From Nemania diffusa (Eukaryota > Ascomycota > Sordariomycetes > Xylariales > Xylariaceae), in the NCBI GenBank assembly GCA_038501195.1, contig JBBPUQ010000002.1, positions 3,472,001 to 3,536,000 of the forward strand: a stretch of DNA of 64,000 bases. Direction: 5' to 3'. Shown piece by piece: positions 28,344 to 38,935 of this stretch. The notes below the pieces were generated by a model, which made no database searches, was not told the origin of the DNA, and saw only the letters and a list, made by a program, of their open reading frames with translations. How positions within the stretch are numbered: position 1 is the stretch's first letter; each line of letters opens with the position of its first letter. A program made the translations under genes and the position numbers.

Positions 28344-28592
28344 CTAGGAGGAAGGTTTTGCCTCCCCACAATATGGGCACTTAGGTCCCCCTTTTTCGAC
28401 CGCGCGTGAACACTTCGGGCATCTCCAGGCATCTTGAGACACTGAACCTGCTTGGTCACAGGGGAGCCAAAGATCCTTTGATTGCATCGTCTTATTGCAG
28501 TCTCTGCAATGCCGGCCGAACAGTGTGGTTTGGTTTGGTATCTGTGTCGCAGTACAATAGCGAGGGCGAGTAAGCTCTACTATCGATGCTGT
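28344..28592 (-). pseudogene. Cys-rich zinc-ribbon-like C-terminal exon or gene remnant
   Basis: Between an upstream stop (28593-28595) and TAG at 28344-28346, one minus-strand frame of 82 codons has a strikingly ordered Cys pattern: PRYC, then GRHCRDCNK, WLPCDQAG, WRCPKCSRAVE, and KCPYCGEAKPSS before the stop. Four spaced Cys/CxxC groups resemble a zinc ribbon or a pair of zinc knuckles. The only in-frame ATG (28487) would drop the first half, so this may be a last exon whose upstream part I could not find, or a relic. Immediate upstream frames are closed and no clear donor was located. The type 'pseudogene' is provisional. Confidence 0.35.
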
Positions 28593-29980
28593 CTAACTCT
28601 AAATTTGAAGGGCTTTAAGAAGGGTTTCCAGTTGACGTCGAGTTTTCTAGTCCTAGTAGGTATACACCACGTCTAGGATAAGATGTGCCTATAGTCGAGT
28701 TAATAGCTGACCTGTTGAGTGCCATTAGACGCCACATTACTTGAGTTATCACCGCCTTCTAACGAGTACGCGTCCTTCGTGCACGGGTGTTATTAGTGAA
28801 GAGCTCAAAGCTGTGGAAATCCCTCAGACTTTTATGTTTACGAGATTATGCAGCCGGTTCTTCTTAGGTACTATAGTGGCGATCCGAGGAAGCCGTGTCT
28901 TTCCTCCTCGCGAGTCGCCCTCCGAGAAGTTAATGGCGAACCTCCAAGATCCTTGACATTAACATCAGCTCAGACCCCGAAGCAAGCCCACCATAATGCT
29001 ATCATTCCGGCATGATTTCGCCACAGGATCAGGCTGGCCAACTAGCAAATCGTATTGTCTCGGGCCAGACTTCTTCTGATGTTTCTTCGGCGACCATGCC
29101 GAAATTATGCCAAGTTGTCCCCGTCCACCACACCTCGGGAATCAAGTTCACGTTGTCACGGAGGCACAACATTGATCCTCGACCCAAGACCTCGTATTTC
29201 GATACATCAACTCCGGTATGAGGCGATATCTAACCTAAACAATCCCACTTACATTAGGGTTACATCCTATATCTTGTACTGTATTTCACCCTGTACTGCG
29301 GGCGGCATTGGGGATGACACCATTTTCATGTAGGTTTATGAAAGCCACCAATCCGGGTACTCGCACCAAACGCCTGGGATCGCCAAGCATTTCGATTGCT
29401 TTGCCTAATTCGGACTTGGGCAGGGAGGGAGCAGACGCAGTTGGGTGATAAACCTCCACGAGTCATATTTCGCATGGGAACTGACAGAAACCACGAGGGC
29501 GATTCAACTTCATGGCAGGTTCATCGTGCGAGTTTATGGCGTCAGATCAATGCATTGCAACTTCAAACGGAGCTTACTTACTTCTGGCTGTATTACATGC
29601 ATGTGGTGGCACGTCGCCGGCAGTGGCTGCGTCCGAAAGGCTGCACTGCACGGTAGGGTTGGATCAACTATACGGCATAGCAAGTTGCTCTTTTGCCGTG
29701 GCACGTCGTATGTACTTTGAATATGCTGTAGAGTCATAGCATTTTATTTCCGACCCTACATGCCGTGCATCTCAAGATCCGAGTCCAGCCCATGCCCACT
29801 TGACGATCTAGTCACATGAAGACCCCATGTGTGTGGAGACGGCGCGCTCCGTTGGTATCGGCAACGGGCCGACCCCGTGCGAGAACGGCCAGTATTCGGC
29901 TCAGTTATCGTGGGTTCCCGACGCATCCTCTTCCCTCCAGAGGACTGTTGCCCATTGCCGAGTTGCTATGATCGTCATCG

Positions 29981-30003
29981 CGACGACGACGACGATGACG
30001 ACG
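29981..30003. repeat. GAC trinucleotide microsatellite
   Basis: About seven GAC/GAT triplets, giving poly-Asp or poly-Arg in flanking short frames that are not otherwise protein-like. Confidence 0.8.
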
Positions 30004-33000
30004 GGACCCGGGCCCATGGAACCATTTACAATGGGAAAACCAAAGGCGCAGCAGTAAACCCGAACTTTCGCCCTTTCGCACGGCTAAACGGCTTTCCCAA
30101 CGCATTCAAAGATTGAAACCACGAGAACTTTGTATTATGACCTGTTCCTTCTTCGGCATACCCTCCTGGCGTCTCTAAGCATATTTTTCTTTCCCTTTTC
30201 TTTTTCAGAACTCGGCGCATGAGAATGGTTGCGTGCGCCAAATTAGGTTGTTGAGCTTTACAAAGTCATGGTCTATTAGATAAGTAAGATTCTCTATAAT
30301 ACCACTGCGATATAATGAAATGACTAGCCTATGAGCAGGTTAGGCCGAGGGCATTGGTTGCTATGATACACGCAACCGATCATGTTTGATCTTGCGCTTG
30401 ATGAGTCCTACAAAAACTTGTTCTCGGGATTGTTGATCGCCAACTGAGGACGCTACTACGCCACGAGGTTCTGAAATTTAGATAAGTTTCATACAATGCA
30501 CGAGCATCTATACTGAAGAAGCTAGCCGGCAGTCATAATAGAAATCACAAATGTGGTATGTTGCATCACGACTTGCAGCTAACAAGACCGCAGAATCCCA
30601 CCAGATTTGTCCAGCTCTCCAATTACAAACCCCCCAAGTGATCCTAAAAATCCGAGTCGTCGTTATTCTAAAAGTTCCGTACATTCATGCAGGGTTGGTT
30701 CTCTATATCCATAGCTTAGTGATACAACTGCCCACGGATGAAAGATAGCTTCAAATCGAGGGTTAATGTCCAATGTACCTACTAGATTTTGAATTTACTA
30801 TGGCACCTAGTTTAAGATCATCCTCGTGAAGATCAAGCTGTTTTGAGTGCTACAGCTAGAATTGCGACGCTAAAGTTCTTTTCGCGTGGTTGCATCCCGA
30901 ACGCCACCTGTGCAGTTGGTCTGCGAGTTAATTATGCTAGTCGAACGCCGGCTCTCGGCTACTGCGTATGCAGCTCATGGTCCTCTACATAGTATTCGGC
31001 CTCCGTAGGGCTTGCTACCCAGGGTCTAACGAAGAACCTGTTTACCTAGATCGCGGTACTGCGAAGGCTACTATTATACTGACCGAGTACTATCCTGTTC
31101 GCATGATGGTCGCCTTTACCGTAGCTTGAGTAGAGATAACCCTAAAACAAAGGACTGCTGGGCTTTAGTGACCCTCTAATCTCTTATACGGCTTGGTTGA
31201 ACTTGTACTCGATGTAAGTACCTCTGTGTGAGACAATGGTAGCTTAACTCTGAAGTAACACGTCAGAAACAAGTTAACAAAATTATGTTGGCCGGTTTCA
31301 CGTTTGTATCTCTAGTGGTACCACCTCATTCCTATGCGTACCATGTGCGCCAAGTAACCAGGTATGTTGGGACTTGTTAGATTTCCTAAGCCATTATTAC
31401 CTAGTTGGTCCCGGAGAAGATTCATGCATACTTTGGCTTTCTAATTGTAACACAAATTTGAAAGGAGAAGACTGGACGGTGTAGATAATTTAATTGGACC
31501 CCAAGTATTACAGTACCCTGTAAGCAATACTAAAGATCACAAGCGAGTTGACGGCATATTCAGTTAACCTATAAAGATGCATATGGTGGATCGGATCGGC
31601 AAGGGATGCTCTGGAGGTCACCAAAAATAGTTTATCAGTACAGGAAGTTTCTTTGGCCTAGGTAGCCAGCTTTGTTGAGATATGCTCATGGTCTAAAGAC
31701 GAAGAGCAGACCTACATATGCATTGCGTATACGAGGAAATATTGATTTCTTATTTATGGTTCAATCACAGTTGATATTGGCTAGAACCCGAACCTTACTA
31801 GTGTGATGATACTCTATATATTGTTTCAACAAGAGGAGTCTTGTAACCGGGGTAGAAAACTACCTAGGGGTAGCATATGCTTGCTGTATGCAGTTATGGT
31901 GTGTATGCATCCAACTACGTGTACAACATATGTATGTGGTTCTTCACATGGAGACACATAATAATTATACAAATACGCCACTCTCTCCCGGTCTCTCCTC
32001 CAATAGCTAGAAACAAATTAACCGGCATTGATAAGTGGGAACTCGACCTATCAGCCTCCGGCGGGACAACTAGCTCTGTTATTTTCAGTCAACGGTATTT
32101 CGTAACGTGAAGGCTTCGAATCAGTCACATTGCGGATCCTAGAGCCTCGACATAATACCTACCGAGCTAACACCACCATCACGCATGGACCCCCTGTTGT
32201 AGTAGCCTCTTCTGACCTGTCCTAGCTCCCGTCTGCAAGCTGAGCCCATGAATATATAATGTGATTATATTATCGTGGACTAGTGTAGCAAGCGAGTAAG
32301 CTCTTGACTAGGGATCGTACCAGATTACTTTTAAGAGCCAATCAGGGAAATTTGGGGATCACTAGAATTGGGCCTCCTCTTCCGGTTTCCCCCTTTCAGC
32401 TCGCCCTTTGACTGTCGGCTCGATACTCTCTAGCTACTTTGCTAACGGTTCACCACATATGTGGCTAGTTTACCGAGAGGAGTAGACGGTCTCGGTTGCA
32501 TGGATAGCCTTGACAACGTCACCTGCTGCAAGCGGGACATCCTATTCATCACGGCACATGAATAAATGCATGCCGGAGCCTAGCCACGTACTAATTCGGA
32601 GACGCTGGAAACCACAGGGAAGACAAAACCCTGCGCGTTTATCCCACCGGCTTGTCCAAAGAATTATCGAGCTGAAATGAAAACATCCAACGTTTATCAA
32701 TCCACCTGGCATCAATGGTTGATTTTCAACTGATCTATGTCAACATCCCCCCCTCTCATAAAATCCTCCGGTGTATAATTGGGTGGATAGGTAGATCCAT
32801 CGCTGCAGCCACGGTAGTAATATCACGCTGCAAGAAACCTATTCCGCAAGTAGTTCTTGATTATTAGTGATGGTCTAGGATATCGAAAGCTATAGATGTG
32901 ACCACTAGAGCAGCAAACGACTCTGAGCGAGCATGTTTGGATTTCGTGGACGGCTAGTAATAAAAGACTCATGCTACCACCCCAAAGATCGCGGATTCGA

Positions 33001-36000
33001 GCCATGGATTTCGACAAGACGGATTCTAGACATGCCTGGTTACAGGGTTTGAGGTAACCATTACATGTCGGGTATCAGTTGGTGTGATGACAACTGACGA
33101 AGTTACCCGGTAAAGAGCTAATTTTCAGTGATGATCGCCGAGGTGGATATCGTGGCTGGGGAGAAAGGTAATATAAAATTTCCATGGCAGGGAAAAGAAA
33201 TATTACTGATCAAGCTAGCATTGCGGCAAAGAAGATAGCTCACTTTTTTGCACTGCTGGTAAGTTCATTAGAAATCTGAAATAGCTATACGAGCTAGTGC
33301 GTGAGAATAGATATATGCGTGATTATTTTGGTAGAATATGTTACTAAAACTATACTCAGCTTGATAATAGGTGGTGATAGGTACCACCCTCTACCTCGAT
33401 AAGAGACACTATAGTTCTTGACTGGAGTTGATTAGTTGTAATTCGACTCGAGATAAACCTCTCGACCTAAACTGGCTCGATTTCATTAGCCTCGCATTAT
33501 CTTACCTTGTACAATCCCACTCGGCTTTTCTCGAAGAAGTGATATAGGTATCGCTCGATAATACATGCAACAGTCGACTCACACCTATAACTTCGGCTAA
33601 AACTAACTTGTGATAAAGGGTAACTAAGGAGAAATAAAAAAAGACTAAATATACGAAAAACAAACCAACGGCTATTTACCTAAAGACCCGAACAGTCTGG
33701 AGAAGGCTCGCTTGTCCAACACGATTTACGATATTGAACACTCGCCACGAAGGCTTCCGCCGCCTCAATTGTGGCGGGTGCGGCAATGGCAATCCTACAT
33801 ATTGCGTACATACATACTTATCCCTACCTATCCTTGCCCAGCCCTACCGGTTCACTGCCTTATCTGATCGCCTTTGAGGCATACCACAGCTAGGTATCTC
33901 CAAGATGATTTAGTGATGATGCTGAGAGAAGTCACGAGCTTGGATACTCATGTAAGTCAGGAGACCCTTAGGTACCACCTACCTGCCTAACTTTAAAATC
34001 TGTACCCACCTAGATAGTTACTGCGTAGCCATCTCCTATCTAGATAGATAGCTATCCGTGTGGACCCCACTCCCGTCCCGCGTTGGCGAATAAATAATGG
34101 TACCTACCTAGTATTACTCTCGGACCCTCCTAAGTTCTCCATTAGCACTTGTAATTCGATTCCGTATGTACATGTCTCCCCATACACCCTCTTCGTCCCC
34201 ATGCCTGCCCGCGATCACCAGTCAATTGTCGGCCCGTTGTTGGGTGTGCGGCGGCTTAGCGGGCGTGATGACTCGAGACAGCTCTCGAAAGCACGACCGT
34301 GGTCTGATCAGGCATTGTCTCCTCATGGTCTGCATACTTACGTACTTGTATGTAGTAACGTCGCCCCCGCCTCGACCTTGGCTACATGAAAGACTCTCGA
34401 CACCTACAGTAGGGCTGGTTTCGCCGTCTTATGTCTAGGCAGATCGGGACCGCCATCGACTGGCTCTTACTATGTACAACAGATCTAGCGTATCCGGCTC
34501 AACCAATTCTGCCAGTCGTAATAGCGACAAACCCCACAGGTGATGACTGAAATATTATCGATCGTCCGAGCCCTGGGTTTGACAGGTCTAACGTTAGCGA
34601 CTGCAGGAGGTACGGCAATGTGTAATTAAGGCAGCAACTTCTCCACATAGCCTTCCAGATTAGTCACGCCATCCGTAAAGATGATATCTACTGGTATTAC
34701 ATGGAGTATTTCTTCTACATAGCACGTACTATTCTTGCGACGTTGCGTGTCCTGGGATAGATACATCTAGTTACGTGCCAGATATATTCACTTATGATAT
34801 GCTCCAAGGAAGTAACTGAATTCATAAGCAGCAACCATGAATGCATGCAGGATTGGCTTCACTTTATACGGTTGACCCTTGAGGTGACGACCTAACGTAG
34901 GTATTATGTTTCCACTCTCGCATAACTGGAATTAGTCCTAGCACGCACTCGCTGCCCCTAGAACCGACTATTATGTGAGACGACCTAGAATAATAAGAAG
35001 CTCTCATTAAATAATAGGTGTATTTATTCTAACCAGGGTAGTAGAAATCTATCTTGGAGGGGAAACAATACAAAGAGAAACTCGAGCCCTTCTATCCAGT
35101 CTCAATCTGGATCCACAAACTCCACTTTAACCGATTTACCTACCTACTGCATAACATTGGATAAATTTAGCAAGTCTCTCTTTACCAAACAGGGGAACCC
35201 AATTACAGAGCAATACAGAATTTTGTACCGTCGTGTAGGTACTTATTAACACGCGACAACACTACGTACATAGGAAAAGCTTTAGAAGTGATATAAATAA
35301 GTTGCAACTTTTTTTTAAACTAAGTAATTATAGTCGATCGCTTTTTTTCTTAACTTCAGAAGACTATATTTTCAGTACTCTATACTCTCTTCACGATCAA
35401 GATACTCACACCTAAGCTTCTATCCTAACTATGTCGGTATTCAACATGGGTATGCAACATTCCCCTTCACTCTAACAAAGGTAACATACCTCGTATGCAA
35501 GACTATCCGAACCTGTCCCCTTCGCAGCTATCACATAATATACATAGTACACTTGACGTATGGTAGAAATGCAACCTGCCTACACCCTTTTCTTATTACG
35601 TGCCTCGACAAGAACGAGGAGGCTATCATGCATCTAAGGGAGGTGTCGTTTTTTGGATCACCGGCAGTAGAACCTGCAGCAACCCCGCAGGACTTTATTG
35701 CCATTTTATAAGGGCAGCATTTTCCTCTATACAGACACTCCGTTCCGGATGGTGGGCATCTATTGGTTCCTATGTTGTGCAATGGGATCTACCTAATCTG
35801 ATATAATCTGACTTGCACGGAGAATTTTGCATCTCTGTGCGACTAATGCACTCTCGTTACGAACTGGTAGGCATAGTGATCTGTATATGACGACAGCTTC
35901 TCTGTCGCCGGATGAGCTTTCGAACCTCCTTTTACGAGCTAGCTACTATGTACTCTTACTAGAGAGCCATGGTTTATTGGGAATTCTCTACGCCTGTAAA

Positions 36001-36635
36001 ATATATAGTATGGGATCGGGATGGTTTCTTATACCTACCTATTGTCGAGTCTTTTAGCCAGCCACGGTGGTTTGCAGAGATACATATAGCGTTTATACAT
36101 GGGTATGGAGCTTGGACACTTGGGAAGTGTGACCTGTTACTTATTTGGGTATGACATGTGACCGGAATGATTAAGCTCCCCTTCGAGCTACTTGTGCCGC
36201 CCTGTCTTTAGATACCTGGGTACATAGGTACCTACCTACCTCGGTACAGTAAGTGCGTACATAGCGTGTTGAGATAAAGACGCGAATCATTAAGAGGGGG
36301 AATGCGGGCATGTCTGCTCCAAATTACGTAGACAGTGAATTTCTTGTTATAATAAGACAGGGCATTGCACATACATTACGCAACTCTAAACAATCCCAAC
36401 AGTCGATTTATCATTGCCTGGAATGTAGGTAGTATATCTTCATATATGTATGTGTATGTAGGTAGATAATAAAACCAAATCTACAACAGACACATAGATA
36501 CAGTACCTACTGTAAGGAAATAGGTAAGTACCTGCTAGAGCACTAATATCCTACCCCTAAACCTACCCATGGTAGCGCTATATCTGCCGTGCCGCTCCTG
36601 ATCTGAAGGTAAAATAACGAGTGGGATATCGATAG

Positions 36636-36663
36636 GTGCCTGAAATAGCGTGCCTGAAATAGC
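36636..36663. repeat. 14-bp direct tandem duplication
   Basis: The word gtgcctgaaatagc occurs twice head to tail (36636-36649 and 36650-36663), perfectly matched, about 300 bp upstream of the SH3BGR-like gene. Confidence 0.9.
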
Positions 36664-36811
36664 GGGTATAGGGGTATAGCACAGGTCAGGTACTACCAGA
36701 ACCAATCTCCAAAGCCTAAGCTGGGGTACAGCCATACAGTATCTACTTAATAGCTCCCAAGATATAGATACGTGCCTTATCAACAACACCCGCGTCTGTA
36801 CAAAGAATCCA

Positions 36812-36838
36812 AAACCCAAACCCAAACCCAAACCCCAA
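36812..36838. repeat. CCCAAA hexamer tract
   Basis: About four units of CCCAAA in the promoter-proximal region of the next gene, followed about 50 bp later by an alternating gcgcgcgcgc/acgcacg run (36891-36908). It differs from the TTAGGG-type fungal telomere unit. Confidence 0.8.
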
Positions 36839-36958
36839 AGAAAGACAAAAAGCGAGTCAAATAGCGAAAAGCCGAGAATACAGGAGATACGCGCGCGCGC
36901 ACGCACGGCAACGTAACGCACCTTATTTTCTCTTTGTTTCTTTTTCTCTCTAGATACC

Positions 36959-38386
36959 ATGGCCGAGAAGACGGCAACATCCTATTCGACGGACCCGGCG
37001 TTGTACATCTACACATCCCTGACCGCGGGTAGTTCGCATATAGTCACAGCCACGTCACGTCTCGAGACCATCCTGCGCGCCAACCGCGTGCCCTTCAAAG
37101 CCCTCGACATCGCCACCGACGAAAAGGCGCGCATGCTATGGGGGAGGCGAGCCGGCAAAGATCAAGACGGCCGGGCGCGCAAGCTGCCCGGTCTGGTCCA
37201 GATGGGCCTGGTGCTGGGTGTAAGTCGCCTGTCATCTTTACTTGTCGAGCAAGAGGGAGAGACACAAAGAGGAAAGCTGCTTAGTAGAGAGATGGACTGA
37301 CCGGCTGATCGGCTGTCATGACAGGACCTCGTCGAGATCGAGGAGTGGAACGAGTACGGCGAACTCAAGCAACATGTCACCATCTACTATGACGACTTCA
37401 CCATGCCACCCAAGAGCCAGGCCCCTTCTCCCATAGGCATGAGGCCCCTCAATCAGCCGTTCCCTAGGACAGGAATAGCTGCCTCTGTCGCCTCTGCTGT
37501 CGCCTCTGCCGCAGCAGCAGCAGCTGCCGCCGCCGCTTCTACCCCGAAAACGACAACAACGAAAACAACGACCACACCCGCACCTCCAGCCCCTCCACTC
37601 CCGACCGACAAAGACAAGACCAAGATCCCCCTCTCGTCTCCCGCGTCGACAAGCACAGCTAAGAAGCCCGCCACTGCGACCGCCCCAACCCCCGCCAACA
37701 GCATCGCAGAAGAGGCCGCCCAGAAGGCCAAGAAAGCTCAGCTAGAGCGACTACGGGAGAAGGTCCATGGGAAGAAAGACGGCGCGCCATCATCGGGTAC
37801 TGCCGAAAGCAAAGGTAAGGAGAACGCGAAACCCGTCGCGGCGTCAAGTCCGACGGCCTCCAAGAAAGACACCCCTGCTGCGAGCTCGATCACCAAGGGC
37901 GTAGGCAACCTGAAAATCGGGGGCGCGGGCTCGGCGACAGGGCTGCAATCCCCGACGACAGGGAAATGGCGCTCGGGTTCGTCGTCCGCCGGCACCGGCG
38001 GGGCCCAGACACTCCTGCAGAGCCCGACAACGGGCACGTGGAAGGCGGACGGCAGCCGCGGCCTCGACGCTACCGTCACGGAACATCGCGGTTCTGTCGT
38101 GGCGAGCGCGTCTGCGGCGGAGATCGCCGCCATAGAGAAGGCCGAGGCGATTCCAGAGGTAGACAGTAGCGAGGAGGAAGATAGCGAAGACGAGGATGAC
38201 GACGAAGAAGACGATGAGGACGAGGATGACGACGACGACGAGGATGATGAGGATGACGATGAAGAGGAGGACGATGAAGACGAAGACGACGACGATGATG
38301 AAGAGGATGATGACGACGATGAAGATGATTCCGACGAGGATGAAGAGAGCGAAGACGACACAAAGAAAGCGAAACCAAAGAATTAA
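36959..38386 (+). CDS. SH3BGR/glutaredoxin-fold protein with Ala/Pro linker and long acidic C-terminal tail
   Basis: Exons are 36959-37219 and 37325-38386 (440 codons). The 105-nt intron starts GTAAGT and ends ACAG, and the join restores LVLG-DLVEIEEWNEYGEL. Residues 1-115 form a thioredoxin-like fold of the SH3-binding Glu-rich (SH3BGR) type: ALYIYTSLTAGS as strand and loop, RANRVPFKALDIATDE, then LPGLVQMGLVLGD. The redox CxxC is absent, as is usual for SH3BGR proteins. A low-complexity Ala/Thr/Pro/Lys linker follows, holding two copies of LQSPTTG(K/T)W and a helical AEEAAQKAKKAQLERLREKV. The last 75 or so residues are almost pure Asp/Glu before a short basic end (KKAKPKN). Known relatives are small adaptor-like proteins of unclear function. 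The acidic tail suggests histone or basic-protein binding, which is inference. Confidence 0.85.
38164..38355 (+). repeat. GAC/GAT/GAG/GAA low-complexity coding tract (poly-acidic tail)
   Basis: About 190 nt of nearly uninterrupted GAN codons. Mixed GAC/GAT/GAG/GAA use shows it is not a pure microsatellite. The reverse strand reads as poly-Ser and other spurious frames. Confidence 0.9.
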
Positions 38387-38935
38387 TACTGAGTCTAGTA
38401 TATTCTTCCTCCGCTCAATAAATTGGAATCTCCAGATGATATCCGTGTCGTGCTCGGCCTTACCATAATAAAGTAACCGGCTTAGTGAACACCCTTCCGT
38501 TTGGAGGGGCTGTCTTGCGAGTTGAGATACCACTGTAAATCATCGAAGGAACCGTCAAACGCACGAGATAATGTACTAGAACTTGTATTTTAGGACGTGT
38601 ATTGTAGCCTTAGAGCCTTGAATCCCCTCTCACACTCTGTTTTATGTTCTCTTGATTTTTTTCCCCCTGCAAACTGTTTTTTACCCTCTGCGGTTGCTTT
38701 TAAAGGTGTGATGCCTTCAAAACATAACACGGGCAAATCCTCATCACGTCCATCTGCGCCCAATTCAGTGAAGCAGTGCCATATTACCTTGGCTTAGGTA
38801 AGGCGGCAATTCTCCGATTCAATCTGATATGGGCGTTGAACGACGTCTAGCTTGTTTGGCTTTCGGATTTTCATGGTATATATGGTTTTATTTTCGGCTA
38901 TATATATATCTGACACATCTTTTCTCCCATCATGT

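Larger units (their letters stand above)
26598..36958. other. 10 kb gene-poor region
   Basis: Apart from the small Cys-rich frame at 28344-28592 (-), I see no coding signal. Open frames are short, overlap on both strands and lack domains. I recognised no terminal repeats, reverse transcriptase, integrase or transposase motif. Contents include a GAC microsatellite near 29981-30003, dispersed TAGGTA/TACCTA words (33960-34110, 36200-36540), a 14-bp tandem duplication (36636-36663) and a CCCAAA tract (36812-36838) just before the next gene. Confidence 0.55.

Noticed and set aside
32990..33020. Possible tRNA T-arm (ggattcgagcc) near 32997
   Set aside because: It resembles a B box, but the flanking bases cannot form the T stem and no A box or acceptor stem is found at the right distance.
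36812..36838. Interstitial telomere
   Set aside because: The unit is CCCAAA rather than the CCCTAA/TTAGGG unit expected in these fungi, and it is very short.
26598..36958. CRISPR arrays or transposons in the long gene-poor block
   Set aside because: No regularly spaced direct repeats were seen, and no reverse transcriptase, integrase, transposase or terminal repeat was recognised by eye.
37738..38533. Minus-strand frames with poly-Ser or poly-Val/Ile across the acidic tail
   Set aside because: Antisense artefacts of the Asp/Glu codon tract of the SH3BGR-like gene.
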